Source of the DNA: Rotaria sp. Silwood1
Lineage: Eukaryota; Rotifera; Eurotatoria; Philodinida; Philodinidae
Length of the DNA: 64,000 nucleotides
Direction: 5' to 3'
Assembly (NCBI GenBank): GCA_905250075.1
Contig: CAJNOP010000697.1
Coordinates: 1,247-65,246 of the forward strand
Made by a program: the position numbers and the translations under genes. Shown in pieces: positions 50,901 to 62,062 of this stretch (the first letter of the stretch is position 1; each line of letters opens with the position of its first letter). The notes under the pieces are model-generated. The model had not been told where the DNA came from. It saw only the letters and a program-made list of their open reading frames with translations, and did not search any database.

Positions 50901-52713
50901 AGATTTTATATAGAACGCAGAAGCAAAATTTCCCTTTTCCAATATAACTAAACTATCGAAAGAATATTTTCAATTGATCAATTATTTTTGAATTCGACTA
51001 AAATTTTATTAAATCTTGATAGAAAATTCAAGATTTTATCTCACTAGAATTGATAATATATATTGATTTCGTCAAATTTAAAAACAATTGATCAATTGAA
51101 AATATTCTTTCGTAAGTCTATGCATTTAAAACTATACATAAGCAGTCACACAATTCAAATATAAAATGTAAGCACAATGTATGGGCAAACCTGCTGATCA
51201 GAACTGCGACGAGAATCTATCTGGTTAATAAGTTACACACACAGAATATAGGAAAGGGTACTCCACACAAAGATATATTTTTCTTTGATTTTCTTTTTTT
51301 TTTTTCTTACCTCTTGTTCAACTGATTGTGTTGTTGTCATATTCGATCGTATCTTTAGTTTAAAACAAAAAAATTTTTTCATTACAAAATTAAAAAAACA
51401 AAAACAAAAACCAAAATCAACTATCAATAAAATTTACTCGTTGAAAAAGTGTTTGATTTGTTTCAAAAGCAAAATAAAAATAAAGTATAAGCACTGCACA
51501 TGGATTAACATAATCAGTCCATATTAATTTTTTTTCCAAATATGGTTCTCTATTCGTACAATTATTTATAACAATTGCTGTTAAACCTGTAATACTAATA
51601 AAATTTCAAATATTATATTTTAGTATATATAGATATATCAAGTTTAATGTTTTTCTTTTTTCTTACTTGCTCCATAATGATAATGGTTGTAAAATATCTT
51701 GAAAAAATCCAAATTGATAAAGATAAAAAGTTAATAAATGTACACCTGCATAAATAGATAATAATGTTCGAGCTAATGCATATTTTTTTCCAAAATGAAC
51801 CGATAATGACCATATAAAAGCAAGTGTAAGAAAAAAAATAAAATATATGGAATTAATAATACTTGGATAGACAAATGCAGCAAAACCAACAATAACAAAT
51901 TGAAGAAATAAACGTGCTCGTCTTATTATAGATAATAATCTTGGCCATAATTTCATTTGATTTGTTGTACTAATACTACTATCTGTTAATGGTGATATGA
52001 CTGTTGGTGTTGGATGATCATCTATTTCACGAGATCTTATTGATATTAATTGACGTCGAAGAAGAACAAAACATATGATTGATATAGCTAAGATGATTAT
52101 ATCAGGAAAAATTAAACGTAAAATACGTTTAGCATTTGAATTATCAAGACTTAAATAATTCAAAAAAAATTTATTTAAAAAAAAAACATATATATATATA
52201 TATTAATTTAAAACATACCGTTCTAAACCAAAATATTGAAGGACTTGTGCTATTTCACTACCTAAAATAAATTTTGAATTTAACAAATAAAGAAAAACAA
52301 ACAATTTTTTTTTTACATACAATCATTAAGAGTATGACCATAAGGTTTTTTAGCAAGAAGAACTGATTGAAATATAATTTGAGCAAGAACTATGAGCAAA
52401 CTTATAAAACCAATAAGAAATATAAATAGACGATAACGTGCTAAAATAAAATTTTTTGAAAATTTAATAATTTTAATTATTATTTTTACTTCGAATATGA
52501 TTTTCAGTTAGTGGACCAAGCCATGGAAGAGTCAATAATAGAAAAGCATATATAAATGAAATAATACTATATCGAAAGATAGTTCCTATTGATTTGAAAA
52601 AGAATTATTTTTTTTTTTTTGAAAAAAAAAAAAAACGAATTTTTATTCTTACCGATAAGTAATGCAATTGGAAGAAGAAAAAGAATGAATACAGATAATA
52701 GTGTTCGAGCCAT
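38990..52713 (-). CDS. Piezo: Piezo mechanosensitive cation channel
   Basis: Start ATG at 52711-52713 (MARTLLSVFILFLLPIALLI), stop at 38990-38992, with dozens of small exons separated mostly by ~50-100-bp introns. The whole length is hydrophobic helices in the repeating four-TM blade pattern. C-terminal landmarks fix the family: RKFRDNVAAQFWYLFKCISF and YPKRIGGNFLMKKFN (about 41686-41855); the anchor motif PFLLELRTIMDW, which keeps PF(x2)E(x6)W (about 41575-41625); the inner pore helix LLLLLILLIWFPLLFFSF (about 41240-41300); the FNDKVSP...FLTRYGIIGLY junction; and the terminal IYLVREN...EEELFAKLVFLYRSPET block in the last exon (38990-39239). The protein should be a trimeric plasma-membrane channel opened by membrane tension. 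Three foldback elements sit in its introns. The 5' UTR may be spliced (TTTTAG just upstream of the ATG). I have not assembled every exon. Confidence 0.95.
42927..43526. mobile_element. 600-bp foldback element in a Piezo intron
   Basis: Inverted arms of about 290 bp start TTACGAGGGAATCTCTTCAA and end with the inverse TTGGAGAGG..CACTCGTTA. Inner landmarks on both arms are TTAATCGCCGATCGAGC, AAACGGTCGTAACTC and GAACGTTTCTTTCTC in inverted order. The centre is short. It lies inside the 1.1-kb Piezo intron between the exons ending near 43857 (QLGLWKAGTDKTDG) and starting near 42727. Arm divergence is moderate. A relative lies at 62063-62683. Confidence 0.8.
47134..47518. mobile_element. 385-bp foldback element in a Piezo intron
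   Basis: The left arm AACTATTATCCATTTCAAAA leads through ATAACTTTCGATAGAAACTAG and GATTTTCACTGTTG. The right arm carries the inverse, ending TTTTGAAAATGAATAATAA. Arms are about 110 bp. It is homologous to the element at 63163-63750 and lies in the ~930-bp Piezo intron between exons ending near 47744 and starting near 46812. Confidence 0.7.
50957..51112. mobile_element. 156-bp inverted-repeat element in a Piezo intron
   Basis: The left arm CGAAAGAATATTTTCAATTG, continuing ATCAATTATTTTTGAA, is mirrored by the right arm ending CAATTGAAAATATTCTTTCG. Arms are about 45 bp around an AT-rich centre. It lies in the intron between the exons near 50812 and 51190. Confidence 0.6.
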
Positions 52714-55059
52714 TCTTGTCAATTTCCTAAAATATTAATTCATATGAAATACTGAAGGTAAATATAAAAAAAGATATTCGATAATGTGAAACTGATTTTG
52801 ATATTGAAAAATCATGAAATTTCGAAATATTTTGTGTTACTAATGAAATTCAGTTATATGGGTGTCAGTTGTCTAGATAATGTCCTCCGCTTTTAAACTT
52901 TTCTCCTTTCTTGAAGCGCAAAAACAACCAAAAAAGAATGAATAAAAACATCTAATTATGTATTTGCCATAAAGTTTGTCTATATTATTAAATGTCAACG
53001 GAATTACTTCCAGTATATGACTGTATCCACATAATCCATGTGCTAATAAGAACAACATAATTATTCTTCTTACTATTTATATGTATATATAAATACTTGT
53101 ACGTGTTTATTTAAATATATATATATATTGGTATTTCATTACATTGTTTTTGCAATGAAGAACGAAAAAATTACCTTTGATGTAATCAATTATTCTAGCT
53201 ACCTGTAAATATTTCAATTAATCCCGTAATACGTACTGATTGATAATATGAATAAAAAACAATGACATATAATCATAGATTAATATAGAAAAATAAGATA
53301 ATAGATTTCTGTCACTGCTAAACACTATCTTATTTCTTGTCAAAAGACAATATTAAAGGACATGAAATATTTGATGGAATCAAGACTATACTCTTTATTG
53401 ATAATGAATATGCATGTAGATTTTGAAGAATCGATATTATATATATATATGTTAATCAATGGTATATGGGCATTATTACATTAGGTTGAATGGTTAAGAT
53501 AACTCATAATTCTGTATAATATACAAATGAGGTCGATTATACAGATGTCAAAGATATGACAGACGAGAAGGGAACAATTTTTTTTTTTATCTCTCTCGCA
53601 TAAATGAGTGCAAGTGTACGAACTGTACGTACGATTTCATATCCTAATTACAAATCGGGTGATTTCACGTTTCAAATCATGTAGAGCACATAGTTGATTG
53701 GTTTACTATGATGATAAAATATCTTATATTGAAGAAATCAGTAATTTACAGAATTTGTTTTACAAGTCCTATTACATCATTATGTGCCCAAATTCTACGT
53801 TATATATATGTAATGATGGAAACTCTAGCCTTGTCTTTATTTGAAGGAGCTCGATGTAAATGTGTCACATATATCATGGAATCATCCATATATTTTCTTT
53901 TATATCTCATGGGTATTTTTGTAATTTATCTTACTAGTTGTAATCATATTGTAATCGTTGTGGAAGATAATATTCTTGTGAAACTATATATAAACAAGAG
54001 AATATAATATAATGACTAATCTACAAAAACTAATAGTATAATTGAATGTTGTACTATCATGATTTTTTTGCAAATTAAATAAATCTTTTTATTTTTTATT
54101 TATTCAATAGTACAAAATGTTTTTCTTTTTCTTTCTGGAAATTACAAATAAAAACAAATTCAAATGAGAAAATCATGCCAAAATGAAGCTTTTATTGACT
54201 GCTGATTTTGCTTTCGTAATAGAATACGACCATAAACACCTGTTCAACGTAAATATAGAAAACGTGTAGCTAACGCACATCTTATATACTTCCAATCCAC
54301 ACCAATCGTAGTTATGTCTTTATGAATATCTAATTCGACAACATAAAGCCAGTTACCAAGTGATATTTCAAATATGCCTGTCTTCTTTTAAAGAAATTCA
54401 GCAAGAGTAGCTGTGAATTATTGTTAATGCTCATTAGTGCAATTTAACACACTACACGATAGCACGTGAAGGTAAAAGATATTTTTAAAATAAATAAATA
54501 AATAAATAAAAAAGATAGAAATTGTAATCTAAATGGTTCCTTATTCTATTAGTCATTGATCCATTCAAATGCAAATATCGCCTGAAGAATCCTTTAGTGT
54601 GTGCTCAACTGAGATAATTGTTTAATAAATAAAAAAAAACTATATATGAAAGAATTCATTTTGACTTAAGCATTTTAATTATTAATTACAATGGTTTATT
54701 TTTTTATACTATTCAATAGATGTCACTAGTTCACTAAGTTTTTAAATCGTTTTGGCGATGACATTGAAATCATACACATGCTATCTTTGAATTATTGTTC
54801 TCATTGTTCTTTTATATCTAATGAAGATGTTTACTAGAAAACTAGACATGTATTTCACCAAAAAAATGAAAAATAGATTTGAAAAGAGGTTCCGAATGGG
54901 AATGAATTTGAAAACTCTTCGCAATATCTTGCCTTGCACACAAAGATTTGTATGATGCCTAGTTTTTTTGTGTTTGTTGACGTGATGCTCCATCGGGACT
55001 GAATGCCTGTTGCTATATTGTCGCGATGATATTCAAAAAACATATTTCGAACTTCACTA
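52714..55059. other. Intergenic DNA upstream of Piezo
   Basis: Should contain the Piezo promoter and any 5' UTR exon. TA-dinucleotide runs occur near 53110-53130 and 53440-53450, and an AAAT microsatellite near 54488-54510. Open frames at 53708-54007 (plus) and 54781-54993 (minus) have no recognisable family and I do not call them. Confidence 0.4.
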
Positions 55060-56000
55060 TTGTTACTTACAGCTGTATCTATAGAATCTATTAAACTTAT
55101 TAAATCACTTGTTTTAAAAAAATATGCTTGTTGTACATGTAATGATTATGAATTAGATGAATGTAATTTGACAAAAGTCGTAAATGAATTACTTCTTTCT
55201 CATATTAATCATTCACAAACTAAATGTTCAGTATCAATTAATTCATTTATAGAATTATTTCAAATATTTCTCTAATTTTAGTCATCAAGATAATGTTGGT
55301 GGTACTCTTGAATAGTTTCTTATACATGCTGTCTCTATCAAGTAGGATATTCCTATTGCTATCGTGATAGATCTGCAATGACTGTCAATGTGAATTATTA
55401 TCGAGCTACGATTGATTTATGTATTTTTGTTATACAATGTCAGAAACAAATGTTTGAAAATGAACAGTATATTTGAGAGAGTATGTTTCACGTTTTCGGA
55501 ATAGGTTCTAAAATAAATAACGATATTTTTATTCAAGTTGTTCATGAATATATTATAAAAGAAAATGAACCATGAAACGAATATTTTATGTATAGGTTTA
55601 GAAAAATATTAAAAAATTTAATTGAAAATAGTCGACTAGATGTTCTTACATATATTTATCGTGATGTTGGATTTGAACGATTCTTTAATATATCATATCA
55701 TACTAGAGAATGTTTAGATTTAATGACAAAAGATCAATGGGGAAGAAAACTGTTTTGTATTATTGTTGATGACAAATTATTGGAGCTGTTGTTTTCGAAA
55801 GAAGATTTAATATTTATTTTATTAGATAAAAAAGAACGTAAACTATTAGAGAAACTATTAAGATTATCACCATGTCTCATTCATCAATTAGATGAAGATG
55901 GATGCGGTCCTTTACTTTATATATGCTTCAGAAATTCATCGTTGTCGATATTGAATCGATGCTATTTATTATTCTTATTTCATTAAACGAATACTGGAAT
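55060..56000 (+). pseudogene. Decayed protein-coding region, ankyrin-like end
   Basis: Protein-like codon runs appear in several frames: SIESIKLIKSLVLKKYACCT with NDYELDECNLTKVVNELLL (55075-55275), FHVFGIGSKINNDIFIQVVH (55488-55560), and a 132-codon stretch 55588-55986 with QWGRKLFCIIVDDKLLELLF and LRLSPCLIHQLDEDGCGPLL, then LYICF. The last part has the helix-turn feel of ankyrin-like repeats (DEDGCGPLLYIC). Frames change at least twice and no splice sites rescue them, so it reads as a broken gene. I do not recognise the family with confidence. Confidence 0.4.
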
Positions 56001-57009
56001 GATCTTACTAAAAGCTTTTGTTTGACATGATAATAAAAAAACTATAGAAATATGTAGATATCAATGTCTTGTCCAACGTGGTTACCGAGAGAATGATGCC
56101 CATTCGAACTTAGGTTTGGTTGTCACAGGCTTTGTGGTTTTTCTAACATGTACTATGAGTCCATACTTCCAAAAATAGGCATTCGTCCTCTTCCCACGTT
56201 TCAAATTACTTCTCTAGAAGAAAAAGTTTGGATTAGGAGAGCTTTCACATAAAAACATTTCGGACTATGCCAGAAATCAAAGCACCCAGCAAAAGTCAGG
56301 TATTATTGTGCACGATGGAACAGTTCTATTTGACATCCTTATTCAGTTATCTGTGCTGTTCGAGATGATTATAGTGATTTGGCTGCGACTGAACTTGATA
56401 AGCAATAATTCTATGACATAAAATCTTTTTATAATTCGTAACGATAAACAACGCTGTTATAAGTTTTTCTGTGGTAATACAAATGATAGCAAACCACCAA
56501 ATACATGACAAAACTGACTAGTAATGCAAGTGCGGATAACTTAGAACCTCTGCGGTCGTGATGTACAGACAAAAACAAATTCGAATCCATATCATGCATT
56601 CGCATGGTTAAAAGGTAAATATATTGTTTATACTGATCATTCACCTTCTTATCTCTGTTAATTTAAATATTGATCTTACCATATGGATTAGTAAACGATA
56701 AGCATCAGAAAGTTAAGACAAGAAGATAATGAAGGCAGAAACGTGTCCATGAGTACGGGAATAAAGAAAAGACTAACATATGCATCCACACCCACATCAT
56801 GAAGCCATTTTACAATATAAAGTACTGATAAAATAAAAGAATTCTGATTAAATCACTTTTTTTCTGGAAGCCAAATTTATACCTGTAAGAGACTAGCTTC
56901 ATATTGTTTTAGCAAAAGAATCAGCAGAACGAGAAAAAAACACCGATAAGATATATAAATACAGATATTTACGCCACTCTTGTATCGATTTTGTTTTTAC
57001 TTATGTCAC
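56001..57009. other. Intergenic DNA, promoter side of GNAT-like gene
   Basis: No gene recognised. A minus-strand frame at 56429-56644 has a single hydrophobic helix but no further support. A lone C-rich telomere-like tract (ATCCACACCCACATC) lies at 56782-56796. The region just left of 57010 should hold the promoter of the plus-strand gene. Confidence 0.35.
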
Positions 57010-57693
57010 ATGGCTAGCAACAACGAATATGAAATTGCTCTAATCGAGAATGAAATAGATGCTTGTTTATGTGCTAAACTGATTGCAGAAGAATTTGCTA
57101 CACGCAATCCTTTGACGATTTTTAATCAAACAACAGCTGAGCAGTCATATGATCGATGGGTTTGGCCATTCATGATGGATGTACTTGATGAAAAATTATC
57201 ATTCTTTATACGACACCGTCCAACAAATGAAATTGTTGCATCGATGATAGCTAGTGACCTATTTTCATATAATGAAAGGTATCCATATGATGCTTCTAGT
57301 CCTGCATCTCATTACCCAACATCAGATTTATTTGACGAAATGGTTGAACAATTTGTTCATCATGATTTTGATCACGAACTAAAACCGAATACGGTTCTCT
57401 ATATTATAGCTGTTGCAACACAATCTAAACATTCAAAAAAAAATTTAGCTGCTCAATTAAGTACTTGTGCATGTCATCATGCACAAGTTACAAAAGGATT
57501 TCAATATGCATTTGTACAAACATGTAATTCAGCAACGCGTCATATCTATGTTAAAAAAATGAATGGAAAAGAATTGGCTGTTCTTCATCCAACGACTTGG
57601 GTATGGAAGAAGAACGGTGATGGGCTATCATGTCCACTTCAAGATTATAAAGACGAACCAATTGTCAACATTCTTGTCAATCTGACTCAATGA
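57010..57693 (+). CDS. GNAT-fold acyltransferase-like protein
   Basis: A single-exon gene of 227 aa from the second Met (MASNNEYEIALIENE). The upstream in-frame ATG at 56980 would add ten hydrophobic residues and seems less likely. The N-terminal half (DACLCAKLIAEEFATRNPLT, then WPFMMDVLDEKLSFFIR and the strand EIVASMIASDLF) follows the alpha1-beta2-beta3 plan of arylalkylamine/dopamine N-acetyltransferases. The acetyl-CoA loop would be at TQSKHSKKNLAAQLS, then CNSATRHIYVKKMNGKELAVL, like the last helix of GNAT proteins. The usual Q/R-x-x-G-x-G/A signature is replaced by HSKKNLA, so activity is uncertain. Such divergent single-exon GNAT-like proteins seem to be multicopy in bdelloids (general knowledge). 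No neighbour suggests a pathway. Confidence 0.75.
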   Translation: MASNNEYEIALIENEIDACLCAKLIAEEFATRNPLTIFNQTTAEQSYDRWVWPFMMDVLDEKLSFFIRHRPTNEIVASMIASDLFSYNERYPYDASSPASHYPTSDLFDEMVEQFVHHDFDHELKPNTVLYIIAVATQSKHSKKNLAAQLSTCACHHAQVTKGFQYAFVQTCNSATRHIYVKKMNGKELAVLHPTTWVWKKNGDGLSCPLQDYKDEPIVNILVNLTQ

Positions 57694-58368
57694 AAATAAT
57701 ATAGACGAAGATCAATTTTTTTTTTCACATCGAATCATATTCGAAACTTTTAATTAATCAATAATAAATGAGAATAAATGTTAGAATACTGGTAGAAAAA
57801 AATTATTACCTTTTAATTTTTTTCAAAAAGCTTTACGAATAAAAAAGCTGAACAGGAAGAGGATGAAAATTTTTATTATAGATATTTCTCAATTAAATAT
57901 AGAGTTTTCAATATATTTTTCCATTATGACATCGAACACCGTATTGATATTCCGCAAGTATTTTGCGTGAAAGTAATCCTGTTCTAAAAATAATGATTTT
58001 TTTTATTAACACTGGAAAGTCCAAGGTTTGCGTCAAAACTTTTGATGTTATAACACTAACCATGATACAAAAAATGATTAAACAAAAAAACTTGGCTGAG
58101 CTTATTGTAACGAAAAAGAGGGATAGTAAGTTTCATTACTACTATCCTCGGTGTACGATGTTCACTACACTACTTCATCACTTCAGCTCTGTCCGTTTCA
58201 TATAGAACACAAGCTTAAATACGAAAAAGGAAACAAGGAGAAGAAAAGAAAAGATAAATAGCGAACAGAGTGAGAAGGCAGCTACTAGCCATCACGAGAT
58301 CAAACAATCTAGCCGCATGATGACCGCTTCCCTGACAACATTGGACACATAGAGAATGCACAAAGGTC
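57694..58368. other. Intergenic DNA, no gene seen
   Basis: AT-rich 3' flank of the GNAT-like gene. The short frame at 57963-58205 has no motif. Confidence 0.4.
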
Positions 58369-58433
58369 GGGTGTCGATGTGTGAGGATAATTGATCTAGT
58401 TGCTCATTCTTAAACCCACCCACGCTCACACTC
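58369..58433. repeat. Degenerate head-to-head telomere-like cassette
   Basis: GGGTGTCGATGTGTGAGG is followed, after ~28 bp, by AACCCACCCACGCTCACACTC. It is more degenerate than most but keeps the G-then-C order. Confidence 0.55.
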
Positions 58434-58542
58434 TTCTCTTTCATTAACATTCAAAACCATTATTTCAATTTAGACATTATCCAGAATCAAATAGGACTTT
58501 TTTTTTTCTTTCAAAAAATAAAGTTTATCTTTGATGTTCGAA

Positions 58543-59069
58543 TTAAAGTAGATTATCATTCTTCATAACTTGTTCGTATGAGGGTGGAGATTTTTCATCA
58601 GTTCGAATATTATTAGTTGGTATTGATTGATACGTAGATTGAGAGATATTGTTTGACCAATTTTTATTTCGATAACCAAGACAAAGCAACAGACATCTAC
58701 CGAAACAGAAACAAATAATGATGATTGATAAAATAATTATTAAATACGTAAACCAGCGAATGACAGGCGTAACTTTACACTGGCCAGCAACTTCACCACA
58801 TATTTCATGAGCTAAAAATTAAGATAAAACGTATTAGGAGAACGAAACAAGTCAATTTACATTGACAACACCATGTTTGTGGTACTAAACTGAAGTTTTC
58901 ATGTCGGCAAGTTACTATATAGATAATTAATATAGAATGTTAATTAAGAAAAAGTAAAGTTTCGTTTATTTTTACCATATTCACACCAGCCTATTGCTGG
59001 TGATGATGAGAAGCCACTGAACCAGAAGAGCAAAATCATTAATATTGGGCATATAAGTATCATCCTCAT
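58543..59069 (-). CDS. VOPP1/WBP1-like type I membrane protein with PPxY tail
   Basis: Three exons, 58976-59069, 58861-58914 and 58543-58811, joined by GT-AG introns of 61 and 49 bp, give 138 aa in continuous frame. Residues 1-26 are a signal peptide (MRMILICPILMILLFWFSGF). The short ectodomain has eight cysteines in about 35 residues (CEYVTC...WCCQ...CGEVAGQC). One TM (YLIIILSIIIICFCFG) is followed by a Cys-rich juxtamembrane RCLLLCLGYR and an ~55-residue tail with SPPSYEQV near the C terminus. PPxYEQV at the tail end, one TM and a tiny CC-containing ectodomain are the layout of the VOPP1/WBP1L family, whose PPxY motifs bind WW domains of NEDD4-type ubiquitin ligases and act in late endosomes. 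Each exon is too short to stand out alone, so this gene is easy to miss. Confidence 0.75.
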
Positions 59070-60136
59070 AATATTATTTGCTTACACTTTTAAACAAAAT
59101 GCTATTATTGATTTAGTAACAATGTGTTATTCCTTTCTGATAACAATGATTCACTTCAACTTGATAAAACATATTTTCGACGAAGAAAAAAGACTACTAT
59201 AATCCAATGATTACTAGATAAATACATTCTGACGCATACAAACAACATGGACATGTATATGTTATCTAGAGAAATATTTCTTGTCTTTCGATGTAAATTC
59301 CTTTTTGTGAAATATTTCTCTAAAGTATAGTAAAAATGAAGTTGTTCTCATGTATTTTGACAAGATTAATATTACACAATGAATAATTAATTCATAAGAC
59401 AAATCTTTATTCATTCGTCTCTCTTTCTTTATTAAATTCTTATAGATTATTTTTTGTCGAAGTTTGCAATTCTCAAAATTGTTTTAATCCATTGACTACC
59501 AGAACTTCGATTTCAAAACGCTCTTTTGAAGTATATAGATTTTTGAATAAGTTACGAACGCAAAAAAAGACATTAAGATGATACTTGAAACCATAGATTG
59601 ATGTAAAAAATTCTAATCTTATAGAAACCATTTACTTAATTAGTCTGACGATTCTTCGAAAAATTACCTTGGAAAAAAACGTTCTTTACTCAGAATGTGA
59701 TACTCCCAGAGTTAAAAGAAAGAAAACTTATGTCGTTTCGATCGTTTTTAGTGAAGGATTGTGTAGAAATGATGATAAGGTTAGTACTTTTTGTGTAAAA
59801 GTGAAATGCTTTATCCTGTTAAACAATACATATGTTTTTACATATGATCTCTGATATATTTTAGTTCTTGTCAATATAGTGCAAGATGACATTCTACGCA
59901 TGACGACAAATGTAATAATCGTATGAATTTATGCAAAACATATAGCTCATATGATGATCAGAATTTTTATCAAATATTGTGTATAAATGCAGAAAAACCG
60001 TCTTTAGAAAAACTCTTACTAACGTGGATTAGCAATGCAGCACAAAATCTTTTCACACCATAATAACATACCAGCTTATGGAAAAGTTCATTAATCTCTT
60101 CTGTTCATCGTTTTCTCACCTCATTATGTCTTAGAA
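59070..60136. other. Intergenic DNA, no gene seen
   Basis: Promoter side of the VOPP1-like gene. The plus frame at 59669-59854 has no motif. Confidence 0.4.
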
Positions 60137-60180
60137 AGGTGTGGATGTGGGTGTCTCTTTATCCACACCCACCCACACCC
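60137..60180. repeat. Compact head-to-head telomere-like cassette
   Basis: AGGTGTGGATGTGGGTGT, an 8-bp TCTTTATC-like spacer, then CCACACCCACCCACACCC. It is the tightest example: the arms can form a hairpin with almost no loop. Confidence 0.8.
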
Positions 60181-60361
60181 TATTATTGCGGATCAGTATG
60201 AATCGATCTCACATCAGCCTGTCACAGCTTGGTACGCATGACATCTTGAACGTGAGAGTGAGTTCAACCTGCCATTATCACCATTTCGACTTTGCTGACG
60301 ACAAAGTTTTATCAACATTATTATGACATGGAAAGTTTCGATTGTACTAATTTTTTAATTC

Positions 60362-60409
60362 GATGTGGGTGTGGGTGTTCATCCGCTCTTAATCCACACT
60401 CACACCCTT
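60362..60409. repeat. Compact head-to-head telomere-like cassette
   Basis: GATGTGGGTGTGGGTGT, a spacer of about 13 bp, then ATCCACACTCACACCC. It lies ~180 bp from the previous cassette. Confidence 0.75.
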
Positions 60410-60779
60410 CTCTATGAAAACTTTGTCAAATAGAAAAAAATAAGGACATATTCGTAATCAGCGTTAAAAACTGAATCTAGAAATGTATGTTTAAAGAAAA
60501 AATAAGAGGTGCTGTAATTTTGCATTACCCGCACCTTACGTCTGTTTTCTATGGTTCGAAGATCATCTCCTCGATTATATTGTGTCACTCTGACATGATT
60601 CAAGTGTTTCTGATTCTACACAAACAACTCTTCGTGCACTTTCATCTGCGAATGCCATGTCAAAATTGAACAATGACAAATGAAGAAAGAAAAGTTTCGT
60701 TGATATTAATCCCATACCACCTTCTTATCGAGGAAAAATTACTTGAACTCCTATCCGTTTAGAAAAATAGTTGATTTTT

Positions 60780-61277
60780 TTATTGATCTTGACTGCTTTT
60801 TGATTTACAAAACTCGTCCAATGCATTTTGCCAGTTGACTTTTATCTTGACGTTTCCCAAATCAACGACACGAAAAGCTGTTGCCCGTCTGTTCATCACG
60901 TGAAACACGGCGTCTTCAACGTTGCCCGAAAACTTTTTTCTAGCTAAATAAGCGGCTACGACTGCCGCCGACCTCTGACGTCCAACCCCACAATGAATTA
61001 GAGTTGGCTCTCCTGCACACTGCTCGAGAATAGGCACAGCTTTGTGTAGGAGATCAACGAAATACTGTGTTTCTGTTCGTGATGGTTCGACATTATCTTC
61101 AGCTTCAAAACGGTAATAAATACAATTGTTGCGTTTCGTGATTGGTTGTGAGCAGATGCTTACGATATTTCGAATGTCATTCGCGGCAAGAAATTCAACA
61201 TCTTCAGCGTCGTGCAAAGAGCCGAGCCAAAGATTTGGGATGACGAGAGACGGAGCTTCTCGTTGTCGTTGTGACAT
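60780..61277 (-). CDS. Dual-specificity protein phosphatase, single exon
   Basis: An intronless 165-aa protein (MSQRQREAPSLVIPNLWLGS). The N-terminal WLGS...L......I is the usual DSP start; IVSICSQ is the following strand. The general-acid Asp is probably in EAEDNVEPS. The P-loop is HCGVGRQRSAA, matching HCx5R(S/T) with all catalytic residues kept. The length is that of a bare DSP catalytic domain, with no KIM or other docking domain. It should remove phosphate from Tyr and Ser/Thr of a kinase or an RNA-type substrate; the target is unknown. Base use is unusual: 60-base lines inside it count 34, 27 and 22 G+C, whereas a Piezo exon line at 41701-41760 counts 12. With no intron and a GRQRS P-loop (seen in several microbial and large-DNA-virus DSPs), transfer from another organism is possible but unproven. 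Confidence 0.88.
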   Translation of the reverse strand: MSQRQREAPSLVIPNLWLGSLHDAEDVEFLAANDIRNIVSICSQPITKRNNCIYYRFEAEDNVEPSRTETQYFVDLLHKAVPILEQCAGEPTLIHCGVGRQRSAAVVAAYLARKKFSGNVEDAVFHVMNRRATAFRVVDLGNVKIKVNWQNALDEFCKSKSSQDQ

Positions 61278-62062
61278 ATCTAAAACATAACATTGTCAAT
61301 TCAAAAATTTCTCCATCAAACGACGAGTTGGTTAGTTATTTTATTGTGGAATAAATGTCTTGATCGATTGGGTGAGAAAATTTTAGTAGATGAACGTTTC
61401 GAATTTAAATCGAACAAAAGAACACTGTTCACTTTTAATTGAATAACTTAGCTATCTTCAGGTAGCTGAGATTTCTACAGCTCAGACTGCTACGCAAACT
61501 GTCCCGTTTTCGCTAGCACAGGTGAAAATCGCTCATATTCACAAATAAATAGTTTAATCACAACTTTCATAAATATAAGGAGCGTGAATGCATGTACTCA
61601 ACTTAAGTTCATTCTACAGATACATGCAGTATGTTGGTAAAAAAAAAAACCATTTGCTTTTGATGATTTGAATTAAATTTGAATTAAGTTGTCGCAGGAA
61701 CTCGAAAATTTGAGTTAATCTAGCACCAGATTAAGACGTTTCTGAATCAATCAGAAGGTCAAGTTATTGTAGAAGCGTCTATCTTCCAATGGTACATCTC
61801 AAATCTGCTGGTGAAATTGGCTTCTTTCAGTTTTGGTAGAACACTTATGAATAAAGAAACCGCTATGAAGAAAAAACGCTCAATTGAAGTCATGATTTAA
61901 AACTATCTTGAGGGTCAGGATGAGGGCGTGGGTGTAATGATCCGACTATTTGAAGCTTTTCGAGCGAGAGTTCGAGTGACAAACTCTTTCGCATCTCGGT
62001 TCAGATATCTTCATATCTCTTATACCCATACCGGTGACGACTGGCGCCATTCAAAAATCACT
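61278..62062. other. Intergenic DNA with faint telomere-like pair
   Basis: No gene seen; it holds the promoter of the phosphatase. A weak G-tract (GAGGGTCAGGATGAGGGCGT continuing GGGTG, 61910-61935) and a weak C-tract (TATACCCATACC, 62020-62031) may be a worn cassette with a wide spacer. Confidence 0.4.

Noticed and set aside
53708-54007. 99-codon open frame on the plus strand
   Set aside because: No motif, no splice continuation, AT-driven composition; likely chance.
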